Assembly (NCBI GenBank): GCA_052148715.1
Contig: JBKQHQ010000009.1
Location: forward strand, 1 to 64,000
Length of the DNA: 64,000 nucleotides
Direction: 5' to 3'
Source: JBKQHQ01 sp052148715
GTDB taxonomy: Bacteria > Pseudomonadota > Alphaproteobacteria > Rhizobiales > Xanthobacteraceae
Of the stretch, positions 53,494-61,988 are shown piece after piece. Position 1 is the stretch's first letter. Every line of letters begins with the position of its first letter. The notes under the pieces are model-generated. The model was not told the DNA's origin. It saw only the letters and a program-made list of their open reading frames with translations, and did not search any database. A program made the translations under genes and the position numbers.

Positions 53494-53704
53494 CACGGTG
53501 TCCTCATCGGTTATCGTCTTACGGTGCCGCAGCCCGCCGGCAAACAGCCGCCGTGATGAGTCCCCCGCGATTGTCACGGAGTTTCCAATGGTTCGCCTGG
53601 ATACTGGGGTGCCGACCAGATGGATGCGGCTGTGACGGGCGGATTTGAATCATGCGCTAGTTCGCGGTCGTAACGACAAGAAAACGGGGAGCAAGGGTAG
53701 CGTC

Positions 53705-54124
53705 TTGATAAACGGCATCAACGATGAGGTCATTCTAGCGGCTCGCCTTTTTCTTGCGACACTGTTTCTCATCTTCGGCTGGAGAAAGCTGAGGAACTAT
53801 TCGGGCACGGTGAGTCAGATCGTGCAGGATGGCGTTCCGATACCGGTCCTGGCTGCTGCCGTGGCGATCTTCATGGAGCTTCCGGTTGCGTTCGCGGTCG
53901 CTGTTGGCGCGTTCACGCGGCCTTCGGCTTTACTTCTGAGTTTATACACGCTGGGAACTTCGCTTATTGAGCATCGCTATTGGACGGTGAAAGGCGCAGA
54001 TTACGTCGACAGCATGGAGAATTTTTACAAAAACCTCAGCATTATGGGAGGCTTCTTGCTGTTGTACATTACTGGTGCGGGAAAATATTCGATCGACGTA
54101 TTGTGCAGTATCGCCGCGCCATAA
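53705..54124 (+). CDS. DoxX family membrane protein (copy 2)
   Basis: A 139-residue DoxX protein: INDEVILAARLFLATLFLIF, GWRKLRNYSG, MELPVAFAVAVGAFTRPSAL and FYKNLSIMGGFLLLYITGAG. Four membrane segments. No ATG fits; the TTG at 53705 gives the family N-terminus, with AAGGGTAGC upstream, while a TTG at 53645 would add 20 residues. It is closely related to the truncated copy at 52552 and less so to the DoxX gene just upstream. Confidence 0.78.
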   Translation: MINGINDEVILAARLFLATLFLIFGWRKLRNYSGTVSQIVQDGVPIPVLAAAVAIFMELPVAFAVAVGAFTRPSALLLSLYTLGTSLIEHRYWTVKGADYVDSMENFYKNLSIMGGFLLLYITGAGKYSIDVLCSIAAP

Positions 54125-54748
54125 CCTGTGTGTTATTGGGCCGACGACGCAACATCACGTCGGGTAAAGTCGGAAGCGTTTTTTGTTGAGTGTTCGCAGT
54201 CTACCATTAAGCAACCGGTCGCTCCTCGCTCTATGTTGCGGAGCTTTTGCATTGGGTTCGAAATCAATAGACGAAAACGATTTCATTCGCCTGGAGGACC
54301 GAGATGCGATGCCCCAAAGGCGGCGCCCGCCCGGCGCCGCCGACCACGCCAGCGGCGCCGTCCGCCTGCTAAGAAAGCCATTCGAAACAGGACCCTGATT
54401 GATTGACTCGAAAGGGCTGCAAGCAGGTAGTCAATGGGCTGCCGGCTTTCCCGGCCGGCTCAATAACGGGCTCGATTTCTGTGGCTGAGGGGCGCGCGGT
54501 GTTTTCACCAGCTCCAAAAATCGGGCCGCCAGCCGCTCATACATCGATATGACCCGGTTCCTCCGATGGTTCAATGGCACGGCACGCAAAAGGCGTGCAG
54601 CATTGTGCCGAGCGTTGGCTCAAGACGAGCCGAAATGCCAAATTAGGGTTGAAAACGAAACCCAGAGGTTCGGCTTGGACGATCAGTTCGATAACGACAG
54701 ATAGATCGGACGGAACGATTGAGCACCCGGCCAACACGGAGCGAAGTT
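54125..54748. other. Gene-poor gap with one shared upstream element
   Basis: No supported gene was found in 624 nt. Short frames at 54183-54398 and 54574-54804 have no recognisable family. The only structured feature is the type A element at 54536-54577. Confidence 0.4.
54536..54577 (+). promoter_or_regulatory. Shared upstream element, type A copy 5 (upstream of the 54749 hydrolase)
   Basis: Reads CTCATACATCGATATGACCC, then TCCGATGGTTCAATGGC. The core is TCATACATCGATATGA, with one change from the other copies. It lies 171 nt before the ATG at 54749, in the orientation of that gene. Confidence 0.6.
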
Positions 54749-55690
54749 ATGATAACCGGAACGTCTCTGACAGTTGCGGCGGCCTTGACCGTTCGTCATG
54801 TTGAGCAGGCCATTTTGCTGGAGTCGACGTCCGCGACAACGACCTATCACCGCGTGACGGTTGGTGGTGTCGGGGTTTTCTATCGCGAAGCTGGTCCGAA
54901 GGACGCGCCGACGATCGTGCTCCTGCACGGGTTCCCCTCTTCCTCGCGCGAGTTCGATATGCTCATCCCCTTGCTCGCAACACGCTATCATCTAATAGCA
55001 CTGGATTTTCCGGGATTCGGTCAAAGTGACGCCCCGCCACCATCGTCGTATGCATACACCTTCGACAATGTGGCCAAAACGATCAACGATCTTCTCGAGC
55101 GACTCAAGATCAACGAATACGGCTTCTACCTCCATGACTATGGCGGGCCGGTCGGCTTTCGCATCATCTCGGCGCATCCGGAGCGGCTGCAGGCTCTGAT
55201 CATCCAGAACGCTAATGCCTATAAGGAGGGCCTGGGCGCGAAATGGGCCGGCATCGCGCAATATTGGGCTGATCCGAAGGCGCATCCTGAAGTGTTCGAT
55301 GCGTTCATGTCGCTCACAGCGACCGAACAGCGTCATACCCTCGGCACCTCGCATCCCGAACGTTATAACCCGGACACCTGGACTGACGAGTACGCCCACC
55401 TGTCGAGACCCGGCCAGCGAGAGATCCAGGCCGATCTGCTGTACGACTACCGGATAAACGTCGCTTCGTACCCGGCGTGGCAAGCGTGGTTGCGCGAGCA
55501 CAAGCCGCCGACTTTGGTGGTCTGGGGGCGGAACGATCCGTCGTTCGTCGCTCGCGGCGCGGAGGCGTTCAAGCGCGATCTGCCGGATAGCGAAATCCAC
55601 CTGCTGGACGCCGGCCATTTCGTCCTGGACGAGAAGAACGACGACATCGCGAGTCTTGTTCTCGCGTTTTTGGCCAAACATTCCGTCTGA
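54749..55690 (+). CDS. Alpha/beta hydrolase, haloalkane-dehalogenase/epoxide-hydrolase-like
   Basis: A 313-residue alpha/beta hydrolase. The oxyanion motif is IVLLHGFPSSSREFDMLIPL, followed by LDFPGFGQSDAPPPSSYAYT. The nucleophile is Asp in YGFYLHDYGGPVGFRIISAH, the His in LLDAGHFVLDEKNDDIAS, and WGRNDPSFV carries the family third acid. The cap region contains GTSHPERYNPDTWTDEYA, typical of a Rhizobiales subfamily. The N-terminal 20 residues (TSLTVAAALTVRHVEQA) look like a weak signal. The ATG at 54749 has CGGAGCGAAG upstream. A VOC protein gene follows. Confidence 0.85.
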   Translation: MITGTSLTVAAALTVRHVEQAILLESTSATTTYHRVTVGGVGVFYREAGPKDAPTIVLLHGFPSSSREFDMLIPLLATRYHLIALDFPGFGQSDAPPPSSYAYTFDNVAKTINDLLERLKINEYGFYLHDYGGPVGFRIISAHPERLQALIIQNANAYKEGLGAKWAGIAQYWADPKAHPEVFDAFMSLTATEQRHTLGTSHPERYNPDTWTDEYAHLSRPGQREIQADLLYDYRINVASYPAWQAWLREHKPPTLVVWGRNDPSFVARGAEAFKRDLPDSEIHLLDAGHFVLDEKNDDIASLVLAFLAKHSV

Positions 55691-55783
55691 CCGATCGGTA
55701 CCTTGTTCCACGCGCCGCGTTGCAATGTTGGGGCGACTGCGACCACAAATCGAAACAATACCGTATCCGAATGGGAGTCCGCT

Positions 55784-56239
55784 ATGAACCAAGTACAAGT
55801 CGAGCAGAAAAGCTATCAGATGCCGCCGAAGGATGGCATTACCGTCGCACACTTTCTCACCGTCGCCGACATCGAGCGATCGCTTCGATTTTACGAAACG
55901 GTCTTCGGCAGTCGCATTCTGAGCAGGGGCGATAGCAAGGGCGCGCCGGGTTACATCCAGATCGCGAACACGTGGCTCATTGTTAACGTCGGGGGCGGTC
56001 CGACACCCGACAAACCATCGGTAACGCTCAGCGTCCCCGCCGACCCCGATTCAGTCAACAGCTTTATGAATATTCGCGTTGCAGATATTCAAGCGTGCTA
56101 TGAGCTGTGGCGCAAGCGAGGAGCCGGGTTTATTACAGAGCCAAAGGACAAGTACGGTGAGACGCGCTGCTACATTCGTGATCCTGACGGCTATATTATA
56201 GAAGTTGGGCAAAGCAAGCCGGACTTTACTTACGGCTGA
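55784..56239 (+). CDS. VOC (glyoxalase-like) family protein
   Basis: A 151-residue VOC protein. ITVAHFLTVADIERSLRFYE and NIRVADIQACYELWRKRGAG mark the two VOC modules, with YIRDPDGYIIEVGQSKPDF at the C-terminus carrying the conserved metal-ligand Glu. The start at 55784 has GGGAG 7 nt upstream. It follows the hydrolase by 93 nt on the same strand and is probably its operon partner. It is the last well-supported gene of the island. Confidence 0.85.
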   Translation: MNQVQVEQKSYQMPPKDGITVAHFLTVADIERSLRFYETVFGSRILSRGDSKGAPGYIQIANTWLIVNVGGGPTPDKPSVTLSVPADPDSVNSFMNIRVADIQACYELWRKRGAGFITEPKDKYGETRCYIRDPDGYIIEVGQSKPDFTYG

Positions 56240-57501
56240 ACGGTACAGGCATGAAAGCGTCTGCGGTGATGCGTACACTCAGGGACGTGTGGTGCCGGTG
56301 CAGGGTGCTCATCGGCCGCCTTGGTGGGGGAGGGCGCCCAAGTCGTGGCGATGCTTCGCATCCATCCGGCTGGCACGAACCAAATCTGGAACCGGTCCTG
56401 CAGTCTGGCCGGGCCTGTTGAGACTCAGGGCCATAAATTGAAGGAAACGGAAGTCAAAGAGGGACCTATGGAGTCCGAGAGGGCCGGTATCAACCCAGCG
56501 GCCAAGCCGAGCGGAACAGGTTGCGCCCTGCGCTCTAAGTGACGCTCGGATTTTCGTCGAGCCAAGCAAACATGCGGAGGCCGCAGAGTCTCCCGGCCCC
56601 CGTCGCGCCAAAGCACTCGGGGCTCATCCGGGCCTTGTTTTCCCTGCGATCAATTGAGCGGTAGATTCCGGCGCTTCAAGCCGGCGTTGCCTGGCATTAG
56701 AACTCGTAGCCAAGATTCGATCAAAGTTAGTACCGATACATGGATGCGGCGCGAAGGATTTGGATTTGCGATTCATTGTGCCTGCGCGTACAATCAAACG
56801 CGGCGATCGGCAGGGATGCCGACGGGCGTGATTCATGAGCTGGTGAAGAGAGCAATGCGGTCGGCTGCACCCCGTCCGCGGTACGAGCGGTGGTGGCGCG
56901 CGTGATACGATTGTTAGATGCTTCGTCAACTGCCCCAAAAAAAGCGCCCCTGAGCTCTCCGCTGTTTCCCGCTGTAAAAGTTCTCTGTTCTTTACAGGAT
57001 GACTCAGGTCGACCTTATTTGTGGGTATACCAACACAACCAACGCAACGCAAAAAAAATGGCGAAAAACAAAACGAAGCCACCCTTCGCCGGCGCGGAAG
57101 GCGTACGTCGGGGCGAGGCCCAAGGATTCCCGCAAGGCGCGTCCGCTTCGCGCACCGTGGTCGCCTGTTATTCACCTGTATTTTCAGGCGACCGGGCCGT
57201 TTCGGCCAGTGCTACAGTGGACTTCGTTCAGACTGAATCACAGTCTCCCCTGTCATGCCCGCGCGCGGCCGAGCTCTCCGCTAGTCACCCGCCGGATGAC
57301 TCAAACGACCTTATTTCACGTGTGATAGAACAACCCAGAAACCAAGGATTGCAAAAAACGAAACGAAGCCATCGTTTGGCGGCTCACCACGCTGCAATGG
57401 CCTCATTCCGCAGCGGCGCACGGGGGCCAGCCGGACGACAAGCAACCGCGCGAATGACACAATGACGCAATGACGCAAAACACTGCAGGGCAGGGGCATC
57501 C
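56240..57501. other. Long gene-poor stretch at the right end of the island
   Basis: No intact gene was found in 1262 nt. At 56468-56542 a frame encodes INPAAKPSGTGC before running into a stop; this resembles the start of UBP-type zinc-finger proteins and may be a truncated relic. At 57160-57192 an 8-bp inverted repeat (GTCGCCTG / CAGGCGAC) encloses 17 nt. Two partly similar segments, acaaaacgaagccacccttc (57068) and cgaaacgaagccatcgtttg (57359), suggest an old duplication. At 57453-57476 there are three 8-bp units of the form AATGAC(A/G)C. Confidence 0.4.
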
Positions 57502-58710
57502 GTGAACGACGCGTCACAAGCCGGCCGGCTCGCCGAAAATATCCTCTATTTCGCCCGCGCCTTGCGGACCGCCGGCATTCCGGTCGGGCCGGGCGCGGTG
57601 CTCGATGCGCTGGCCGCGGTCGAGGCCGCCGGGGTCGGCACGCGCGAGGATTTTTACTGGACGCTGCACGCGGTGTTCGTGAAGCGGCACGAGCATTCGA
57701 TCCTGTTCGACCAAGCTTTTCGGATTTTCTTCCGCAAGCGCGCCTATCTCGAACGGCTCATGGCGATGATAATGCCGCAGGCGCCCCCGGCTGCGCCGCA
57801 GCCGCCGAAGCCGGGCGCGCAGCGCATCGAAGAGGCCCTGTTCTCCGGCCTCAAACCGCGCGAGCGCGAGGTGCAGGAGGTCGAGACCGACGCCCGGCTG
57901 ACCGTGTCGGACCGCGAGGTGCTGCAGAAGAAGGATTTTGCGCAGATGACCGCCGCGGAGATTGCCGTGGCGAAGGATGCGATCAAGCGGCTCGTTTTGC
58001 CGCTGAACGAGATCCGGACGCGGCGGCTTGCGCCGGATCGGCGCGGCCATCGCATCGACATCCGGCGGACCATGCGCGCGAGCCTCAAGGCCGGCGGCGC
58101 GCTGATCGATCTGCGATACCGGGGACCGACGACGCGGCCGCCGCCGATCGTGGCGCTGGTCGACATTTCCGGATCGATGAGCCAATACACGCGGCTCTTC
58201 CTGCATTTCCTGCATGCGGTGACCGATGCACGCAAGCGCGTCGCGACCTTCCTGTTCGGCACGCGGCTGACCAACGTCACCCGCGCATTGAAGGAGCGGG
58301 ACCCGGATGCGGCGCTCGCCGCCTGCTCGGCGAGCGTCGCCGATTGGTCGGGCGGCACGCGCATTGCCACCTCGCTGCACGCCTTCAACAAGCAATGGGC
58401 GCGGCGCGTGCTGACCCAGGGCGCCATCGTGCTCTTGTTCACCGACGGGCTCGAACGCGACCCGGACGACACCCTGGCGTTCGAGATCGACCGGCTGCAT
58501 CGTTCATGCCGCCGGCTCGTCTGGCTCAACCCGCTGTTGCGATTCGACGCCTTCGAGGCCAAGGCCAAGGGCATCAAAACCATGTTGCCGTACGTTGACG
58601 AATTCCGTTCGATCCACAATTTGGAGTCCATGAGCGAGCTCGTGCGCGCCTTGTCGACGGAAGGCGCGCGATCGGCCAACCCCAAATTGTGGATGCGACG
58701 GGTGGCGTGA
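57502..58710 (+). CDS. coxE: CoxE, VWA-domain protein
   Basis: A 402-residue protein with an N-terminal helical region (NILYFARALRTAGIPVGPGA) and a C-terminal von Willebrand A domain whose metal-site motif is VALVDISGSMSQYTRLF, with FTDGLERDP as the later acidic part. This is the CoxE family, which acts with the AAA+ ATPase CoxD in maturing the active site of CO dehydrogenase-type enzymes. It starts at a GTG with AGGGG upstream. It is the expected right neighbour of coxD, but coxD lies 32.6 kb to the left. Confidence 0.92.
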   Translation: MNDASQAGRLAENILYFARALRTAGIPVGPGAVLDALAAVEAAGVGTREDFYWTLHAVFVKRHEHSILFDQAFRIFFRKRAYLERLMAMIMPQAPPAAPQPPKPGAQRIEEALFSGLKPREREVQEVETDARLTVSDREVLQKKDFAQMTAAEIAVAKDAIKRLVLPLNEIRTRRLAPDRRGHRIDIRRTMRASLKAGGALIDLRYRGPTTRPPPIVALVDISGSMSQYTRLFLHFLHAVTDARKRVATFLFGTRLTNVTRALKERDPDAALAACSASVADWSGGTRIATSLHAFNKQWARRVLTQGAIVLLFTDGLERDPDDTLAFEIDRLHRSCRRLVWLNPLLRFDAFEAKAKGIKTMLPYVDEFRSIHNLESMSELVRALSTEGARSANPKLWMRRVA

Positions 58711-58756
58711 TGGCTCGGTCTCTCGCACAATGGGAGGCGGATCGGAGGAAATAGAG

Positions 58757-59080
58757 ATGCTTGCGCGCGATGACGATATTCTCAAGGCCGCCGAGGACTG
58801 GCGGCGGCAGGGGCGGGGTGTGGCGCTCGCGACCGTGGTCGAGACCTGGGGCTCGGCGCCGCGGCCGGTCGGATCGAATCTGGTCATCGATGATCAGGGC
58901 AATTTTTTGGGTTCGGTATCGGGCGGTTGCGTCGAAGGCGCCGTGGTGACCGAGGCCCTCGACGTGATCGAGAGCGGGGCGCCAAAGGTGCTCGAATTCG
59001 GCGTCGCCGACGAGACCGCCTGGAAGGTCGGCCTGTCCTGCGGCGGCACGATCCGTGTGCTCGTGGAGAAGGTGGAGTAG
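58757..59080 (+). CDS. XdhC/CoxI family protein, N-terminal-type
   Basis: A 107-residue protein matching the XdhC_CoxI domain: DDDILKAAEDWRRQGRGVAL, ATVVETWGSAPRPVGSNLVI and GSVSGGCVEGAVVTEALDVI, with the conserved Cys in SGGCVEGA and LSCGGTI. XdhC-type proteins bind and sulfurate the molybdenum cofactor for insertion. The second half of a canonical XdhC is encoded by the adjacent gene, so XdhC is split in two, a layout usual in these cox clusters. GGAGGAAATAGAG precedes the ATG. Confidence 0.9.
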   Translation: MLARDDDILKAAEDWRRQGRGVALATVVETWGSAPRPVGSNLVIDDQGNFLGSVSGGCVEGAVVTEALDVIESGAPKVLEFGVADETAWKVGLSCGGTIRVLVEKVE

Positions 59081-59773
59081 ATGCGTCTCGATCTTCTCGC
59101 TGTGCTGAATGCCGAGCGCGCGGCGCGGCGCGCCGTTATCGTCGTGACCGATGTGGCGAGCGGGGAGCAGCGGTTGGTCAAGGCCGAGGAACTGGCCGGC
59201 GATCCGCTGCGCGGGCTGCTCGACAAGCATCTGCGCAGCGGCAAGAGCGGCATGGAGGAAACCCCGCACGGGCGCGTGTTTCTGACCGTGCACGTTCCGC
59301 CGGCGCGCCTCGTCATCACCGGTGCGGTGCATATCAGCCAGGCGCTGGCGCCGATCGGCAAGCTGCTCGGCTACGACGTGGTCATCGTCGATCCGCGCAC
59401 CGCCTTTGCGACGCCCGAGCGCTTCCCCGACGTGAAGGTGATCGCCGAGTGGCCGGACGTGGCGCTGCCGCCGCTCGGGATCGATCGCTACACGGCTTTC
59501 GTCGCCCTCACGCATGATCCGAAGATCGACGATCCCGCGCTCACCCACGCGCTGGCGCGCGATTGCTTCTATATCGGCGCGCTCGGCTCGAAAAAGACCC
59601 ACGCCCGTCGCGTCGGCCGGCTGAAGGAGCAAGGCCTGCGCGATGCCGACATCGCGCGTATCCATGCGCCGATCGGGCTGGACATCGGCGCGGTCTCGCC
59701 GGCGGAGATCGCGGTCGCCATCATGGGGCAGATCACCGCGACGCTGCGGCTCGCGGCGGAGCCGGTCGGATGA
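59081..59773 (+). CDS. XdhC family protein, with Rossmann C-terminal domain
   Basis: A 230-residue protein. A short N-terminal XdhC-like part is followed by the XdhC Rossmann domain (about 95-225), with RLVITGAVHISQALAPIGKL, YDVVIVDPRTAFATPERFPD, FYIGALGSKKTHARRVGRLK and RIHAPIGLDIGAVSPAEIAV. Its start abuts the stop of the N-terminal-type gene and its own stop overlaps the next start (ATGA at 59770-59773). It presumably works with that partner in cofactor sulfuration and insertion. Confidence 0.9.
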   Translation: MRLDLLAVLNAERAARRAVIVVTDVASGEQRLVKAEELAGDPLRGLLDKHLRSGKSGMEETPHGRVFLTVHVPPARLVITGAVHISQALAPIGKLLGYDVVIVDPRTAFATPERFPDVKVIAEWPDVALPPLGIDRYTAFVALTHDPKIDDPALTHALARDCFYIGALGSKKTHARRVGRLKEQGLRDADIARIHAPIGLDIGAVSPAEIAVAIMGQITATLRLAAEPVG

Positions 59774-61380
59774 AGTTCGGGCCGGTCGCGCCGGCCTCGG
59801 CGCTCGGCGCGACCGCCGTGCACACGATTCGCCAGGGCGCGCTGGTGCTGAAGAAGGGCACCGTGATCGGCGCCGTCGAGATTGCCGCGCTCGAGGCCGC
59901 TGGCATTGCCGAGGTGACGGTCGCACGGCTTGAGCCCGGCGACGTTTCGGAGGATGTCGCGGCGGGGGAGATCGCGCTGGCCGCGGCGGGGCCAGGCGTG
60001 CGCGTCGATCGCGCCTTCACCGGCCGGTGCAACCTGTTTGCCGAGGCCGCCGGGGTGCTCGTCGTCGCCAAGGAGGCGATCGACCATCTGAACGGCGTCG
60101 ACGAGGCGATCACGCTGGCGACGCTGCCGGCCTTCAAGCCGGTGGTGGCCGGCGAGATGATCGCGACCGTCAAGATCATCCCCTTCGCGGTCAACGGCGC
60201 GCAGCGCGACGCGGCGCTTGCGGCCGTGCGCGAAAGCGTGCCCCTCATTCGGGTCGCGCCGTATCGGATTCGCAAGGTCGGTGTGGTGTCGACCGTGATG
60301 CCCGGTCTCTCCGGCAAGGTGGTCGAGAAAACCCTAAAAGTCTTGGCCGAGCGCCTGACGCCCGCCGGCGCGATCGTCATCGCGGAGCGGCGCGTGCCGC
60401 ACGAGCAGCGCGCCTTGGCGCAAGCGCTTGAGGAGGTGCTCGCGACCGGCGCCGAGCTCGTGATCGTGTTCGGCGCCTCGGCGATCGCCGACCGGCGCGA
60501 CGTCATTCCGGCGGCACTCGAGACGGCCGGTGGGCGAATTGCGCATTTCGGCATGCCGGTCGACCCAGGCAATCTCTTGCTGGTCGGCGAGGCCCGCAAC
60601 CGTCCGGTGCTCGGCGCCCCCGGCTGCGCGCGCTCGCCCAAGGAGAACGGCTTCGATTGGGTGCTCATGCGGCTGCTGGCCGAGCTGCCGGTCGGGCGCA
60701 GCGACATCACCGGCATGGGCGTCGGCGGCTTGCTGATGGAGATCGTGACGCGGCCGCAGCCGCGCGAGGAGCCGAGCCCGTCCGGCAAGCGCACGGCGGC
60801 GCTGCTGCTCGCCGCCGGACGCTCGACCCGCATGGGCGGGCCGAACAAGCTCTTGGCCGAAGTCGGCGGCAAGCCGCTCGTGCGCATCACCGCCGAGCAG
60901 GCTTTGGCCTCGCGCGCCAGCCCAGTGATCGTGGTGACCGGCCACCAGCGCGAGCTCGTCGAATCGGCGCTGGCCGGTCTGCCGGTCCGCTTCGTCCACA
61001 ATCCTGACTTCGCGCAAGGCCTCGCGACGTCGCTCAAGGCCGGGATCGGCGTGCTTCCGGCCGACACCGACGGCGTGATTGTTTGCCTTGGTGACATGCC
61101 GCAGATCAGCGCGAAACTTATCGACGCGCTGATCTCGGCATTCGATCCCGAGAAGGGGGCGCTCATCGTGGTCCCCACACTCGGCGGCCGGCGCGGCAAT
61201 CCGGTGCTGTGGTCGCGGCGCTTCTTCGCCGATCTTGTTGCGCTCGATGGCGACGTTGGCGCCCGGCATCTGATCGGCCGCTATCCGGAGGCGCTGGCCG
61301 AGATGCCGGTCACCGATCAGGCCGTGCTCGTTGACATCGACACGCCGGATGCACTGCATGCGCTTCGCGCCGAGCTTTAG
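59770..61380 (+). CDS. Molybdopterin-binding / MobA-like nucleotidyltransferase fusion protein
   Basis: A 536-residue fusion. The N-terminal MoCF-type molybdopterin-binding region (to about 330) includes GVVSTVMPGLSGKVVEKTLK and FGASAIADRRDVIPAALETA. The C-terminal MobA-like NTP transferase (about 340-536) begins TAALLLAAGRSTRMGGPNKL and contains VVTGHQRELVESALAGLPVR and VCLGDMPQISAKLIDALIS. This resembles MocA-type enzymes that attach CMP to molybdopterin, giving the cytosine-dinucleotide cofactor used by xanthine-oxidase-family hydroxylases. It ends the cox maturation series and could serve both CoxL and the island IorB. Confidence 0.9.
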   Translation: MKFGPVAPASALGATAVHTIRQGALVLKKGTVIGAVEIAALEAAGIAEVTVARLEPGDVSEDVAAGEIALAAAGPGVRVDRAFTGRCNLFAEAAGVLVVAKEAIDHLNGVDEAITLATLPAFKPVVAGEMIATVKIIPFAVNGAQRDAALAAVRESVPLIRVAPYRIRKVGVVSTVMPGLSGKVVEKTLKVLAERLTPAGAIVIAERRVPHEQRALAQALEEVLATGAELVIVFGASAIADRRDVIPAALETAGGRIAHFGMPVDPGNLLLVGEARNRPVLGAPGCARSPKENGFDWVLMRLLAELPVGRSDITGMGVGGLLMEIVTRPQPREEPSPSGKRTAALLLAAGRSTRMGGPNKLLAEVGGKPLVRITAEQALASRASPVIVVTGHQRELVESALAGLPVRFVHNPDFAQGLATSLKAGIGVLPADTDGVIVCLGDMPQISAKLIDALISAFDPEKGALIVVPTLGGRRGNPVLWSRRFFADLVALDGDVGARHLIGRYPEALAEMPVTDQAVLVDIDTPDALHALRAEL

Positions 61381-61460
61381 CCCCATCCGACCTGACATAA
61401 TCGCCATTGATCGGCGCGCGCGACTCAGTTTGATGGAGATGCTTGCGAGGGGAGGACGGC

Positions 61461-61835
61461 ATGGCCATCAGACACGGTAGTATCTTCGCCGTACTGGTCG
61501 TTTCCGTGCTGTTGGCGGGCGTGGCGCTGGCCGACGCGGCGGGTGCGCTCGCGGTTGGCAGCTGCGGCGCCTATGGCTTCGGCAACGATTTCGCTCATTT
61601 GGTCGATGCGACCAGCGCGGCGCTCGCCAAATGCTCCGGAAAGTGCAGGGTGGTTCTGACCGCGCTGCGGCGTTGCGCGGCCTTCGCGGTCGACGCCAAG
61701 AATCTCTGCGGCCCGCACGGGTGGGCCTCCGCGGAGCGTCTAGGACAGGCGCAAAACCTCGCTCTGCACCAGTGCTACCAGTTCGGCGGGCGCGAATGCG
61801 TCATTCGCGCGTTTCTCTGCGACGCCAAGGGCTAA
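61461..61835 (+). CDS. Secreted DUF4189 family protein
   Basis: A 124-residue protein with a Sec signal peptide (FAVLVVSVLLAGVALADAAG) and a DUF4189 domain: GALAVGSCGAYGFGNDFAHL, AALAKCSGKC and GWASAERLGQAQNLALHQCY. It has eight or more Cys residues, probably in disulfides. The function of the family is unknown. The ATG at 61461 has GGGGAGGACGGC upstream. It stands alone between the cox maturation genes and the MFS transporter. Confidence 0.85.
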   Translation: MAIRHGSIFAVLVVSVLLAGVALADAAGALAVGSCGAYGFGNDFAHLVDATSAALAKCSGKCRVVLTALRRCAAFAVDAKNLCGPHGWASAERLGQAQNLALHQCYQFGGRECVIRAFLCDAKG

Positions 61836-61988
61836 ACTGGCGGTGTTCCGTCGCGAACATGCCCATCAATGATTCGAGAACCATATTCGATTCAATGAGA
61901 TCGGTTGCGGTAGGCGAAGGGCAGCGTTGCGCCCCGCATCCATGACTCTTTGGCGAATCCTCACTAAAGTGGCTTTTTATTGAGGTGC

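Larger units (their letters stand above)
24950..57452. mobile_element. Putative genomic island inserted between coxD and coxE
   Basis: CoxD and CoxE are normally adjacent, but here about 32.5 kb separates them, and the flanks read in the expected order (coxG-S-L-M-D, then coxE, xdhC genes, nucleotidyltransferase). The intervening DNA is visibly poorer in GC, has long gene-poor gaps, remnants and duplicated genes, and contains all seven copies of the two dispersed upstream elements described below. No integrase, transposase or tRNA was found at either end, so the mechanism is unknown. The boundaries are approximate: the left lies between 24875 and 25002, the right between 56240 and 57501. An alternative is a rearrangement that brought unrelated DNA into the cluster. 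Confidence 0.55.

Noticed and set aside
24875..57501. Integrase, transposase or tRNA attachment site for the island
   Set aside because: None of the genes or remnants resembles a recombinase, and no tRNA or convincing direct repeat was found at the junctions; the short aatgac similarity is too weak.
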